Shown here in pieces: positions 1-9,722 of a DNA stretch of 64,000 nt. A model generated the notes under the pieces. That model saw nothing but the letters and a program-made list of their open reading frames with translations. It was not told the origin of the DNA and did no database searches. This stretch comes from Tenacibaculum aiptasiae (lineage in GTDB: Bacteria; Bacteroidota; Bacteroidia; Flavobacteriales; Flavobacteriaceae): assembly GCF_008806755.1 (NCBI RefSeq), contig NZ_WAAU01000024.1:84041-148040 (forward strand), written 5' to 3'. How positions within the stretch are numbered: the first letter of the stretch is position 1; each line of letters starts with the position of its first letter. A program made the translations under genes and the position numbers.

Positions 1-1
1 T

Positions 2-1315
2 GACAATAAAAAAATTCAAAAAAAAGAAGGATACCTAATTGTAACCTTAGGATGGCTTACATTATCATTTACTGGAATGCTTCCTTATGTATTATCTGGT
101 AGTATTCCTAGTATTACAAATGCTTTTTTCGAAACTATTTCTGGTTATTCAACTACGGGGTCATCAATTTTAACTGATATTGAATCAATGCCCAAAGGAA
201 TACTCTTTTGGCGTAGTGCTACTCACTGGATTGGCGGTATGGGAATAATTGTATTAACCATCGCTATATTACCTTTATTAGGAATTGGAGGTATGCAATT
301 ATTTATGGCTGAAGCTCCAGGACCTTCAACAGATAAGTTACACCCTCGAATTACCGATACTGCTAAGCGTTTATGGTTAATATATGTTTTATTGACTGTT
401 ATAGAATTTTTACTTTTAAAAGTAGCCGGAATGACTTGGTTTGATGCAATAAATCATGCTATGGCTACAGTTAGCACAGGAGGTTTTTCAACAAAAAATG
501 CTAGTGTTGCTCATTGGAATGGGACTCCTTTAATACAATATATCATCATCTTTTTTATGTTCATAGCAGGTACAAATTTTGTACTTACCTATTTTGCTTT
601 GAAAGGAAAAGTGAGTAAAGTAATTCAAAGTGAAGAGTTCAAATATTACCTTTTTGGAACATTAATAATATCTTCTATTGTTGCTGTTATGATTATTTTT
701 TATCAAGATCCAGCATTACAAACTTCAATTAACCACCCTATGGTTTTGGGTAAAGTAGAAAGTGCTATTAGACATTCGTTATTTTCGGTAATATCAGTAG
801 TAACCACAACAGGTTTTGTTACAGCTGATTTTACAATGTGGAGCTTTTTTGTTACTGCTATTTTCTTTTCTTTATTTTTCTTAGGAGGATCGGCAGGTTC
901 TACTTCTGGAGGGGTAAAAATTGTTCGACACATTGTAATGCTAAAAAACAGCTTTTTAGAATTCAAAAAATCAATTCACCCTAATGCTATCATACCAGTG
1001 CGTTATGACGGAAAAGCTGTAAATCAGACTATTGTATTCAACATACTTTCTTTCTTTGTTTTATACATGCTCATTTTTATTATTGGAACAGTAGTCTTGG
1101 CTTTCTTTGGTTTAGATTTATATTCTGCTTTAGGTGCTTGTGCTTCTTCTTTAGGTAATATAGGGCCAGCTATTGGAAGTGTTAGTCCTGTTGACAATTT
1201 TAATCATTTATCTACAGGAGCAAAATGGTTTTGTTCTTTCCTAATGCTTATTGGGCGTTTAGAATTATTTACGGTTCTAATTCTACTTACACCCTTCTTT
1301 TGGCGTAAAAACTAA
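2..1315 (+). CDS. trkH: TrkH-type potassium uptake membrane protein (5' end outside window)
   Basis: Membrane subunit of a Trk/Ktr potassium uptake system, which works with a cytoplasmic NAD-binding TrkA/KtrA partner not seen here. The frame is open to the left edge, so the N-terminus is missing; the first visible ATG at 77 is internal. The protein is strongly hydrophobic and shows the four pore-loop signatures of the family in order: YSTTGSSIL, VSTGGFST, VTTTGFVT and SLGNIGPAIG. The C-terminus ends a few residues after the last helix, as is usual for TrkH. A possible hairpin follows the stop. Family assignment is firm; the exact ion (K+ or Na+-coupled K+) cannot be read from the sequence. 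Confidence 0.9.
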   Translation, partial: DNKKIQKKEGYLIVTLGWLTLSFTGMLPYVLSGSIPSITNAFFETISGYSTTGSSILTDIESMPKGILFWRSATHWIGGMGIIVLTIAILPLLGIGGMQLFMAEAPGPSTDKLHPRITDTAKRLWLIYVLLTVIEFLLLKVAGMTWFDAINHAMATVSTGGFSTKNASVAHWNGTPLIQYIIIFFMFIAGTNFVLTYFALKGKVSKVIQSEEFKYYLFGTLIISSIVAVMIIFYQDPALQTSINHPMVLGKVESAIRHSLFSVISVVTTTGFVTADFTMWSFFVTAIFFSLFFLGGSAGSTSGGVKIVRHIVMLKNSFLEFKKSIHPNAIIPVRYDGKAVNQTIVFNILSFFVLYMLIFIIGTVVLAFFGLDLYSALGACASSLGNIGPAIGSVSPVDNFNHLSTGAKWFCSFLMLIGRLELFTVLILLTPFFWRKN

Positions 1316-1818
1316 GTACTTACACCCTATTTTTTTTTAAAAAAAGGATGTTTTCATCATGCCTTTTAGGGGGAAAACACCCCCAAAATTAAATCTCCTG
1401 ATATTAAATTTGGACTAGTCAAACTAGACTTGTTTAATATGAAAATGAAAAATAATTTTATTGGATTATTATCTCCCAAAGAAGATAATTCGATAAACGT
1501 CCCCCAAACCTATAGAGAAACACATTCTCTTTCTGATTTTTTATATGAATTCTTCATCAATTCAAAATCAAAAATTCACACATCTCTTACTGGTTTTGTA
1601 TCTCGTATAGAAAAATTTGTTCACACAAATTATCTTATATTTTTAACATACTGTTCTTTTTAAAACCAAAGAAAACGCTTATTACAAAAAAACACCCACT
1701 CATTCCTTAAAACACTTCACTTAATACTTTTCAAGAAAAAACTATGATAGTGATCAATAGCTTTGTTATGAGGAATTAAATAAAACCAAAATCATTAACC
1801 AAACTAAAACTATTTATT
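1316..1818. other. Intergenic region, 503 bp
   Basis: No gene is supported. A G5/C5 hairpin (GGGGGAAAACACCCCC, about 1369-1384) lies soon after the trkH stop. A 77-codon frame starting with TTG at 1430 has no recognisable domain, no signal peptide and low-complexity composition, and is not called. A TAnnTTTG match (TAGCTTTG, 1758-1765) lies 54 bp upstream of the next gene and may be its -7 promoter element; no clear -33 TTTG was seen. Confidence 0.5.
1758..1765 (+). promoter_or_regulatory. Possible Bacteroidetes -7 box upstream of the tail-collar gene
   Basis: TAGCTTTG fits the Bacteroidetes primary sigma -7 consensus TAnnTTTG and lies 54 bp before the ATG at 1819. The -33 element is not obvious, so this rests on one short match. 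Confidence 0.3.
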
Positions 1819-2475
1819 ATGAAATTTAAAATGAAATTCATCGCATTGTTGTTTATCTGTTTAATATCAACTATTGAGAGTAAAGCACAAGATGCTTATT
1901 TAGGAGAAATAAGAATGTTTGCAGGAAACTATGCTCCAGTAGGATGGGAATTTTGCAATGGTCAACTAATGGCTATAAACAGTAATACAGCTTTATTCTC
2001 AATATTAGGAACAAATTATGGAGGTGATGGAAGAAGTACTTTTGCTTTACCTGATTTAAGAGGTAGAACTCCGATGAGTGCTGGTCGTCATCCAGGTTCT
2101 GATATGAACTATGTAGTAGGACAATACGGTGGTCACGAAAACACTACATTATCAATTCTAAATTTACCTGCTCATAAACACTCTATTTCTTTGGCAGGAC
2201 TTACAGGACTGGTAGGTATACCTGTAAATACTGAATCCGGGGAAGAAGATGAAAAAAATCCAGGTGCAGGTTATTTAGCTAATAACGGACAAGATCGTTT
2301 CTCTTCATCTCCCTCTCCAGTTTCTTACTATGGAGGTCAACCATTACCTGTAGCTATTCAAGGAACTGCCACGGCTGGTATAACAGGATTAGGACAATCT
2401 TTTAATAATAGACAACCATATGTAGTGGTTCGCTATATAATATGTGTATCAGGAATATACCCACCTAGAAGTTAA
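1819..2475 (+). CDS. Secreted phage tail-collar domain protein (microcystin-dependent-protein type)
   Basis: 218 residues with a signal peptide (residues 1-24, ending SKAQ), so exported across the inner membrane. Residues 27-90 carry the tail-collar signature: GEIRMFAGNYAPVGWEFCNGQ, then a LFSILGTNYGGDG segment and LPDLRGRTPM. The rest is a glycine/serine-rich beta region ending in RQPYVVVRYIICV, as in the microcystin-dependent protein family. Homologues are found in phage tails but also as free-standing secreted bacterial proteins, and no other phage gene is nearby. It lies 93 bp upstream of the first large type IX-secreted protein in the same orientation, so it may belong to that surface-protein locus. 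Its role is unknown; adhesion or display is an inference. Confidence 0.85.
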   Translation: MKFKMKFIALLFICLISTIESKAQDAYLGEIRMFAGNYAPVGWEFCNGQLMAINSNTALFSILGTNYGGDGRSTFALPDLRGRTPMSAGRHPGSDMNYVVGQYGGHENTTLSILNLPAHKHSISLAGLTGLVGIPVNTESGEEDEKNPGAGYLANNGQDRFSSSPSPVSYYGGQPLPVAIQGTATAGITGLGQSFNNRQPYVVVRYIICVSGIYPPRS

Positions 2476-2497
2476 AAAAATAAATAAAACATAAAAG

Positions 2498-2528
2498 TTC
2501 ACCCTTCAAAAAATGAAGGGTGAAAATT
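2498..2528 (+). terminator. Hairpin after the tail-collar gene
   Basis: Perfect 10-bp stem TTCACCCTTC/GAAGGGTGAA with a 7-nt loop, starting 22 bp after the stop codon. Only a weak T-rich tail follows, so termination may be partial and some transcripts may continue into the next gene. Confidence 0.5.
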
Positions 2529-2567
2529 TGTTAGTAAATCATTATAAAAAATAATTATCTCTTATTT

Positions 2568-5500
2568 ATGAAAAAAACAACTACACTAAGTAAAAAGTCA
2601 ATTTACTTTTTTTTCTTGTTATTTTGTGCTTTTATAAGCGCTAACTCTCAGAATAACAATGGAGCAATAGATGCTCCCGGAGACATTGCTTTTGTTGCAT
2701 ATCATGATGCGCCTGATGGCTTTTCATTTGTTTTGTTAGATGATTGTCCAAATAATACCTCTATTAGATTCTTAGACGATGAATGGAATGGTACTTCTTT
2801 TGCAACTCCTACTGGAGAAGGTGAAGTTTTATGGACAAATAATACAGGAAACAGTATACCAAAAGGTACAGTTATCACTATTCAAAACGCAGATGATAAT
2901 GCTCCTGGAATTATGGTTAATATAGGTACTGCTTCTGAAGATGAATCTGGTTTTAATACAGCGAATATTGATGAACTTTTTGCTGTAACTGGAACAAGAT
3001 CTACTCCTGGTACTTTTTTATCTTTTATTGGAGACACCCTAGGGAATACTCTAACTGGTACTGGACTTACAAATGGAGTAAATGCCTTATTTATAACCTC
3101 CGAAGGACGTTATACAGGATCTACAGTTTGTAATTCTACATTAGGAGATTGCGCTGCAATGATAAACAACTTAGGAAATTGGGCAATTGGAGTTAATTCT
3201 TATTCTTTCCCTGCAGATGTGGTAGGAAATTTTACAGGTTCTGCAATAGCTGCTAGTAATACAGATCCTACAATATCTATATCAAATGTAGTACTAGCCT
3301 ACACTGAAGGAAATACGGCAACGCAAGTAGATGCTTCTGGTACAGTTAATGATTCAGACGGAGATTCTGATTGGGATGGTGGAACATTAGTTGCTCAAAT
3401 TACAGCTAATGCAGAAGCAGCTGATGAAATAAGTATTTCAGATACTGATGGAGACGGGACAGCAATTACAATAAGTGGCATAAATATCCTAGCTAATGGA
3501 ACTGTTGTTGGAACTTTAAGTGCTAGTGGTGGTATTGTTACAAATGGTACTATACTAACAATTACTTTTAATACCAATGCAACCAATGCTATTGTGCAAG
3601 AAGTTTTACAATCGTTACGATATAGAAATACTTCCACCACTCCAGGAACATCCAATAGAACCATTACAGTTACTGCAACAGATAAAAATAGTGGTAGTGC
3701 TAATGATACTAGGACAGTTAGTGTTTCTTCAGTGCCTACTGCTGCTCCAGTAGTAACAACTCCTTCTGGAGCTATTACTGTAAATGCAGCAACACAAACA
3801 ATTTCTGGAACACATACCAAAAACGGTGTAACTGTACATGCATATGCTGATGCTAATAATGATGGAACTGCAGACAATGCTGTCTCATTAGGTTCTGCTA
3901 CAGTTAGTGGAAATACTTGGAGCTTCTCAGTAAACTTAACACAGGATATAGCTAATAACTTTGTAGTACAAGCAAATGATAGTGGTGATACTTCTAGTGA
4001 TGTCGACGTACCTACAATTACTGAAGATTCAACTAGTCCTGCCAATCCAATAGTAACTACTCCTTCTGGAGCTCTGACTATAAACTCAGCAACACAAACA
4101 ATTTCTGGGACACTTACTGAAAACGGTGTCACCGTACATGCATATGCCGATACTAATAACGATGGAACTGCAGACAATGCTGTCTCATTAGGTTCTGCAA
4201 CAGTTAGTGGAAATGCTTGGAGTTTCTCAGTAAACTTAACTGCTGACACTGCTAACAATTTTGTGGTACAAGCGGAAGATAGTGCTGGAAATACTTCTAG
4301 CGATGTTGATGTACCTACAATTACAGAAGACTCTACAAGTCCTGCCAATCCAATAGTAACCACTCCTTCTGGAGCTATTACTGTAAACGCAGCAACACAA
4401 ACAATTTCTGGGACACTTACTGAAAACGGCGTGACTGTACATGCATATGCCGATGCTAACAATGATGGAACTGCAGATAATACAACTTCATTAGGGTCTG
4501 CTACAGTTAGTGGAAATGCTTGGAGCCTCTCTGTAAACTTAACTGCTGACACCGCTAACAATTTTGTGGTACAAGCGGAAGATAGTGCCGGAAATACTTC
4601 TAGCAATGTTGATGTGCCTACAATTACAGAAGATTCGACAAACCCAGCTAATCCAATAGTAACTACTCCTTCTGGAGCAATAACAATAAACGCTGATACA
4701 CAAACAATTTCTGGTTCACATACCGAAAACGGAGTTACTGTACATGCTTATATGGATGCTAACAACGATGGAACAGCTGATAACTCAGTTTCATTAGGTT
4801 CTAATACAGTTTCTGGAAACTCTTGGAGTTTTTCTGTTAATTTAACTCAAAATAGTATTAACAATTTTGTAGTACAAGCAGAAGATGATGCAGGAAATAC
4901 TTCTAGCGATATAGATATACCTACAATTACAGAAACTTCAGCTATTACATGGACTGGAGTAACAAGTAACGCTTGGAATACTGCTTCTAACTGGAATATA
5001 AATTCAGTTCCAGTCGCTACATCTGATGTAACTATTCCAAATGGAATTACAAATTACCCAACAATTTCATCATCAGTAACAGTTAACTCTATAAATATTG
5101 CTTCAGGAGCTTCATTAATAGCCAACGCTTCTGTTACTGGTACTACAACGTATTCAAGAAACTTAGCTACTACCAACTGGTATTTGGTATCTGCTCCTGT
5201 CTCAGGTGAAACACAACAAGATGTAATTGCTAATCATACTTTTGCAACTGGTTCTGGAAGTAACATTGGTATTGGTGCATTTACAAATAACGGTCCTACT
5301 CCATGGGTTTACGCTACCAATGCAACTACTGGTCCTTTAGTATCAGGAACTGGTGTATCTATGAAATTAGCTGCTGCTGGAGATGTTTCAATTACTGGAA
5401 GTTTAAATACTTCAAATGTAAGTTTCCCTATTGCTACAGGTAGTAGAAATAACTTTAATTTAATTGGTAACCCTTTTACATCTTTTGTTAGCTCAAGTAT

Positions 5501-6386
5501 TTTTACTAATGACAACACAGGGTTATTAAGTGAAGAAACGGTTTGGTTATGGGATGGTTCACAATATGTAACTTATAATGCTGTGAGTCCAATTCAAATA
5601 GCTCCAGCGCAAGGATTCTTTGTAGAAGCAAGTGGTTCTGGTAATGTTACTTTCTCTACAGCAAATCAAAGTCACCAAGGTTCTGATACCTTTATGAAAC
5701 AAGCACCAAAGACTTCTTTTGAATTATTTGTTTCTGAAGGAAAAAATAAAAAATCTACTAAAGTGTTTTTTATAGATGGAAAAACAAAAGGATTTGACAA
5801 TGGATATGACTCTAAAATGTATGGAGGAGTAAATCATAAATTTGCTGTATTTACAGAATTATTAAATGATAATGAAGGAAAAAAGTTAGCTATTCAAACT
5901 TTACCTAATTCAAACATTGAAAAAATGGTTATTCCTGTAGGGCTTATTAGTGACGGAGATAAAGAAATTACATTCTCTGTAAATTCACAAAATTTACCTT
6001 CTGATACTCAAATCTTTTTAGAGGATCGAATCAATAATAAATTTATCAATCTTTCTGAAGGAGAATATACAGTAAGCTTAACAAATGCTAGTAAAGGAAT
6101 TGGACAATTTTATATCCATACTACTGCTCAAAAGTTAAACACGCCTAGTACTTCTCTTGAAAATGTAAGTATGTACAAATCAGATGTACAAGAAATTACT
6201 GTAACTGGTTTACGAGCTAAAGCTAATATTAAAGTATACTCTATACTTGGTAAAGAAATAGTTAATACAAACATTAATTCTAATGGAGTAAGCAGAATTA
6301 CATTACCGTCTTTAGCTTCAGGAGTTTATATCATTAAACTAAACTCTGATTTAGGTAATATGTCTAAGAAAATTATTTTAGAATAA
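2568..6386 (+). CDS. Large type IX-secreted surface protein with four Ig-like repeats
   Basis: 1272 residues. Signal peptide 1-28 (ending ANSQ). Residues about 35-230 form a domain beginning DIAFVAYHDAPDGF; 240-385 a cadherin/Calx-like region rich in DSDGD; about 393-790 four tandem Ig-like modules of about 100 residues, each starting with VTTPSGA and ending near VPTITE. From about 795 there is a module starting WTGVTSNAWNTASNWN that is shared with the protein encoded at 6722. The last 75 residues fit a type A type IX secretion sorting domain, ending SGVYIIKLNS...KKIILE. The protein is expected to reach the cell surface through the outer membrane type IX machinery. A 55-residue peptide gene follows 21 bp after the stop. 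Function beyond adhesion or display is not evident. Confidence 0.88.
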   Translation: MKKTTTLSKKSIYFFFLLFCAFISANSQNNNGAIDAPGDIAFVAYHDAPDGFSFVLLDDCPNNTSIRFLDDEWNGTSFATPTGEGEVLWTNNTGNSIPKGTVITIQNADDNAPGIMVNIGTASEDESGFNTANIDELFAVTGTRSTPGTFLSFIGDTLGNTLTGTGLTNGVNALFITSEGRYTGSTVCNSTLGDCAAMINNLGNWAIGVNSYSFPADVVGNFTGSAIAASNTDPTISISNVVLAYTEGNTATQVDASGTVNDSDGDSDWDGGTLVAQITANAEAADEISISDTDGDGTAITISGINILANGTVVGTLSASGGIVTNGTILTITFNTNATNAIVQEVLQSLRYRNTSTTPGTSNRTITVTATDKNSGSANDTRTVSVSSVPTAAPVVTTPSGAITVNAATQTISGTHTKNGVTVHAYADANNDGTADNAVSLGSATVSGNTWSFSVNLTQDIANNFVVQANDSGDTSSDVDVPTITEDSTSPANPIVTTPSGALTINSATQTISGTLTENGVTVHAYADTNNDGTADNAVSLGSATVSGNAWSFSVNLTADTANNFVVQAEDSAGNTSSDVDVPTITEDSTSPANPIVTTPSGAITVNAATQTISGTLTENGVTVHAYADANNDGTADNTTSLGSATVSGNAWSLSVNLTADTANNFVVQAEDSAGNTSSNVDVPTITEDSTNPANPIVTTPSGAITINADTQTISGSHTENGVTVHAYMDANNDGTADNSVSLGSNTVSGNSWSFSVNLTQNSINNFVVQAEDDAGNTSSDIDIPTITETSAITWTGVTSNAWNTASNWNINSVPVATSDVTIPNGITNYPTISSSVTVNSINIASGASLIANASVTGTTTYSRNLATTNWYLVSAPVSGETQQDVIANHTFATGSGSNIGIGAFTNNGPTPWVYATNATTGPLVSGTGVSMKLAAAGDVSITGSLNTSNVSFPIATGSRNNFNLIGNPFTSFVSSSIFTNDNTGLLSEETVWLWDGSQYVTYNAVSPIQIAPAQGFFVEASGSGNVTFSTANQSHQGSDTFMKQAPKTSFELFVSEGKNKKSTKVFFIDGKTKGFDNGYDSKMYGGVNHKFAVFTELLNDNEGKKLAIQTLPNSNIEKMVIPVGLISDGDKEITFSVNSQNLPSDTQIFLEDRINNKFINLSEGEYTVSLTNASKGIGQFYIHTTAQKLNTPSTSLENVSMYKSDVQEITVTGLRAKANIKVYSILGKEIVNTNINSNGVSRITLPSLASGVYIIKLNSDLGNMSKKIILE
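3744..4938 (+). repeat. Four in-frame tandem repeats (about 300 bp each)
   Basis: Units start at 3744, 4041, 4344 and 4647. The spacings are 297, 303 and 303 bp, the first unit being two codons shorter in its EDSAGNTSS segment. Units 2 and 3 are the most alike at DNA level; unit 4 is the most diverged. They encode the Ig-like modules of the surface protein. The repeated codons leave a long open frame on the opposite strand, which is an artefact. Confidence 0.9.
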
Positions 6387-6407
6387 AATCCCTTCACCTT
6401 TAAAATT

Positions 6408-6575
6408 ATGAAAGAACAAAACAAGAATACAGATAATATATCAAGAAAAGAAGCTTTAAAAAAAATAGGTAAGTATGGAAAATATACTGCTTTAACAGCT
6501 TTAGGAACTTATATGATATTAAACCCTCAAAAAGCGCAAGCTCAAAGCCCAGAAGATCCTGGTGATGGTTTTTAA
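6408..6575 (+). CDS. 55-residue exported peptide, copy 1 (possible modified-peptide precursor)
   Basis: Short gene 21 bp after the stop of the large surface protein. The product has a polar N-terminus, ISRKEALKKIG at 11-21 (resembles a Tat motif but with RK, not RR), a short hydrophobic stretch about 26-38, then an AQA site (43-45) that would leave the tail QSPEDPGDGF. An almost identical gene occurs at 9723 in the same position behind a second surface protein. Of 8 base differences between the copies, 7 are synonymous, so the reading frame is under selection. A PqqD-kinase fusion and a nucleotidyltransferase-like gene follow the second copy. It could be a peptide precursor or a small exported partner of the surface protein; no characterised family was recognised. 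Confidence 0.82.
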   Translation: MKEQNKNTDNISRKEALKKIGKYGKYTALTALGTYMILNPQKAQAQSPEDPGDGF

Positions 6576-6595
6576 TCGTAAAAAATAAATAATTT

Positions 6596-6632
6596 TAAAA
6601 AAGGCTTCAATATTGTATTGAAGCCTTTTTCT
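6596..6632 (+). terminator. Rho-independent terminator after peptide copy 1
   Basis: Stem AAAAGGCTTCAATA pairing with TATTGAAGCCTTTT, short loop, and a T run, beginning about 20 bp after the peptide stop. It closes the first surface-protein/peptide cassette. Confidence 0.85.
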
Positions 6633-6721
6633 TTAACAAATTGTTAACATTTAAAACAACTTCTCATTCAAAACTATTTTTTTCATAACTTACTAATTAT
6701 TAACCCCATAAAAACTATACA

Positions 6722-9700
6722 ATGGAAAAAAATTATTTTTTGTCCTTCTTCTTATTGCTTTCTTTTGTTACAATACAAAGTCAAGTAATTAATGATAACT
6801 TTGAAGACGGTGATATTACTGGATGGACAGAAGGCACGGCTTCTCATTGGGTAAACTCAACTGATTCTCCCATAACCGGCACAAGGTCTTTAAAACATAA
6901 TCTTTCTAGCACAACTAGTGAAAGTTATATTTATCATGATATCTCTTCCTTAGATTTAACTACTCAAGACGTAACATGGCAATTTAATCTAAAAAACGGG
7001 AGTTGGGATCCATCTGGAGCTAACAGGTTTTGGGTATACTTAACAGCAAACGAAACAGATTTAAATGGAAGTACAGTTGATGGATATGCTGTAGGTGTAA
7101 ACTTTTCAGGTAGTACTGATTTAATATCTTTATGGAAGGTTACAGATGGAGCAGTTGATGGAACTGCAATTATTACATCTGATGTAAACTGGAATTCGAA
7201 TAATACATATGGTATTAAAGTTACAAGAACAAATGCTGGTAGCTGGGAGTTATTAGTAGATAGTGACGGAGGTTTTGATAACCTTGTTTCTAAAGGAACA
7301 AACACAAATACTGATTATACTTTTGATAATAATTTTGGGCTTAGCTTTGACTTCACTTCTACTAGAGCAGGTTTTTTATGGATGGATGACGTATTAGTTG
7401 AAGGTACAGCTCCTTCAGGTAGCCCTGCAGTAAATTTTGATAACGCAACTAGTACTGAAAACGAAACAGATGCTACTTTTAACACATCAATACCTGTTAC
7501 TTTTAGTAATTATTCAGCTGATGTTACCATAAGTGTAACAGTAGATGCTAGTAGTACAGCAGTTGCCGCTGATTATACCTTAAACACTAGCTCTTTAACG
7601 TTTACAGGTAATGGAAGTCAAAACATTTCTTTAGACATTAATGACGATGCTGATTACTTAAGTGAGACTGTTGTTTTAAATATTGCTGTTACATCTGGAA
7701 CAGCTGACATAACCACATCTCAACATACTGTTACTATAAACGATGATGATTTACCAATTGTGATTAATGAAATTCACGCTGATCCAGATTCTACAAATGG
7801 TGATGCTAATGGAGATGGAACTGCAAACACAAGTCAAGACGAGTTTGTTGAAATATACAATATAAGTGGAGCTAGTTTAGATATTTCTGGATGGATTTTA
7901 GCAGATGGAGCTAGCGACAGACATACCTTCCCTAATGGAACTATTATTCCTGCAAATGAGGCTATTGTTGTTTTTGGTGGAGGTACTTTAGTTACTGTTC
8001 CTGGTTTAGTTCAACTGGCTAGTACAAATGCTTTAGGTCTAAATAACGGAGGTGACACCATAATAATTAAAAACGATTCAGGAGTTACAGTTTTAACTGA
8101 AGTTTATGGTGCAGCAGGAAACAACCAGTCTATTGCTAGAAATGTTGATTTTACTGGTTCTTTTGTAGACCATTCTACAATTGTTAGCAATCCTGTTTTA
8201 TTTTCTCCAGGTAGAGATAATACAGATAATACCTCTTTTGCATCTACTATTAAATGGATAGGAGCTACCGACAATAACTGGAGCACTACAACGAACTGGT
8301 TAGGTGGATCCCTTCCTTCTAGTAGTGCAGATGTAGTTATTCCAGCTGGATTAGCCAACTACCCTACGGTTTCTTCAGCTACTACTGTTAATTCTATTTT
8401 AATAGAATCTGGAGCTTCTTTAATAGCTAATGCAGCATTTACAGGAAACGCTACTTACAAAAGAAATTTACCAACTACAAACTGGTATTTAGTTGCATCG
8501 CCAGTTTCAGGAGAAAGCGTTCAAGATTTAAGAACTAATAATACTTTTGCTAATGGTTCAGGTGGAGGAAGAATAGGAATTGCTCCTTATAAAAACGATG
8601 GAACTGCTTGGAATTATTATACAAATGCTTCAACAGGTACTATTCCTTCCGGAGAAGGTTTATCTGTTAAACTAGCTGCTTCTGGTAATATCAACTTTAC
8701 AGGAGCTATTAATTCAAATAATATTAATTACGGAATTACTCAAGCAACCAACAATTTTAACTTAGTTGGAAATCCTTTTACTTCTTATGTTAATTTAGGT
8801 ACCTTTTTTACTGATAATGCAGGTAATTTATCTGAACAAACAGTTTGGATGTGGAATGAAAACACTAGTAGTTATGACATAAGAATGTCAGGAACACACG
8901 GTAGTTTTCAAGTAGCCCCTGGTCAAGCTTTCTTTATTAGTGCAGGCTCTAACACCAATGTAACCTTTAATACAGCTAATCAAAGTCATCAAACAACTGA
9001 TACATTTCAAAAAAGTTCAAGAACTGAGATATCTATAATAGCAAGTCAAGGAAAGTCTTCTAAATCAACTAACATATACTATATCAACGGAACTTCTAAA
9101 GGATTTGATAATGGTTATGATGGTACAATATTTGGCGGAGTTTCATCTAAATTCACATTATACTCTCAATTAGTTAGTAACAATGATGGAAGAAACCTAG
9201 CTATACAATCTTTACCTTTAAGTGACATACAAAAAACAGTTGTTCCTTTAGGGCTTAAAGCTGGCTCTGGGAAAGAAATAGAGTTTTCAATTAATACTAA
9301 AAACTTACCTAATGGTGTAAAAGTATTTTTGGAAGATCGAATTGACAATAAATTCATCAATCTATCAGAAAATAATTACAAAGTTACTTTAAACAAAAAT
9401 CTGGATGGTATTGGTAGATTTTATATACACACTACTGCTTTAAAAACTGTAGCTGAAAATAGTGCTATTGAAAACGTTAGTATATACAGATCAAATACTA
9501 ACACAATAACCATTACTGGCTTACAAACCAAAGACGCCTCTTTAAATATTTATTCTATTTTAGGGAAGAAAGTTTTTCAAAAAACATTTTTATCTAACGG
9601 AATATCTTCAATCACAATTCCTTCTTTAGCTAAGGGAATTTACATTTTTGAAATTAACTCAGAAATAGGAAAAACTAACAAGAAAATCATTTTAGAATAA
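6722..9700 (+). CDS. Large type IX-secreted surface protein with Calx-beta and lamin-tail domains
   Basis: 992 residues with a signal peptide (1-20, ending IQSQ). Residues about 22-230 look like a lectin/jelly-roll-type beta domain (NDNFEDGDITGW start). Residues 237-345 fit a Calx-beta domain (ends HTVTINDDD). Residues 346-505 fit a lamin-tail domain (INEIHADPDS, DEFVEIYNISG, LDISGWILADG). From about 511 the protein is paralogous to the C-terminal 480 residues of the protein encoded at 2568, including the WLG/NWN start and the type A sorting domain ending KKIILE. It is followed after 22 bp by the second 55-residue peptide gene, so gene plus peptide form a duplicated cassette. Expected location is the cell surface or secreted; the specific target is unknown. 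Confidence 0.88.
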   Translation: MEKNYFLSFFLLLSFVTIQSQVINDNFEDGDITGWTEGTASHWVNSTDSPITGTRSLKHNLSSTTSESYIYHDISSLDLTTQDVTWQFNLKNGSWDPSGANRFWVYLTANETDLNGSTVDGYAVGVNFSGSTDLISLWKVTDGAVDGTAIITSDVNWNSNNTYGIKVTRTNAGSWELLVDSDGGFDNLVSKGTNTNTDYTFDNNFGLSFDFTSTRAGFLWMDDVLVEGTAPSGSPAVNFDNATSTENETDATFNTSIPVTFSNYSADVTISVTVDASSTAVAADYTLNTSSLTFTGNGSQNISLDINDDADYLSETVVLNIAVTSGTADITTSQHTVTINDDDLPIVINEIHADPDSTNGDANGDGTANTSQDEFVEIYNISGASLDISGWILADGASDRHTFPNGTIIPANEAIVVFGGGTLVTVPGLVQLASTNALGLNNGGDTIIIKNDSGVTVLTEVYGAAGNNQSIARNVDFTGSFVDHSTIVSNPVLFSPGRDNTDNTSFASTIKWIGATDNNWSTTTNWLGGSLPSSSADVVIPAGLANYPTVSSATTVNSILIESGASLIANAAFTGNATYKRNLPTTNWYLVASPVSGESVQDLRTNNTFANGSGGGRIGIAPYKNDGTAWNYYTNASTGTIPSGEGLSVKLAASGNINFTGAINSNNINYGITQATNNFNLVGNPFTSYVNLGTFFTDNAGNLSEQTVWMWNENTSSYDIRMSGTHGSFQVAPGQAFFISAGSNTNVTFNTANQSHQTTDTFQKSSRTEISIIASQGKSSKSTNIYYINGTSKGFDNGYDGTIFGGVSSKFTLYSQLVSNNDGRNLAIQSLPLSDIQKTVVPLGLKAGSGKEIEFSINTKNLPNGVKVFLEDRIDNKFINLSENNYKVTLNKNLDGIGRFYIHTTALKTVAENSAIENVSIYRSNTNTITITGLQTKDASLNIYSILGKKVFQKTFLSNGISSITIPSLAKGIYIFEINSEIGKTNKKIILE

Positions 9701-9722
9701 ACCCCGTCTAATTTTTGAGATT

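Noticed and set aside
1430..1663. 77-codon frame starting with TTG
   Set aside because: No domain, no signal peptide, no clear promoter and low-complexity composition.
3395..4606. 403-codon frame on the minus strand inside the surface protein
   Set aside because: It is the antisense of the repeated Ig-like codons; the repeat keeps the opposite strand open, and the translated product looks like repeated hydrophobic strands with no start signal.
3744..4938. Repeats as a CRISPR-like array
   Set aside because: Units are ~300 bp, in frame and code for a protein domain; there are no short identical repeats with unique spacers.
6408..6575. Peptide as a normal Tat substrate
   Set aside because: The motif reads SRKEALKK, lacking the second arginine and the usual Phe; it may go by Sec or another way.
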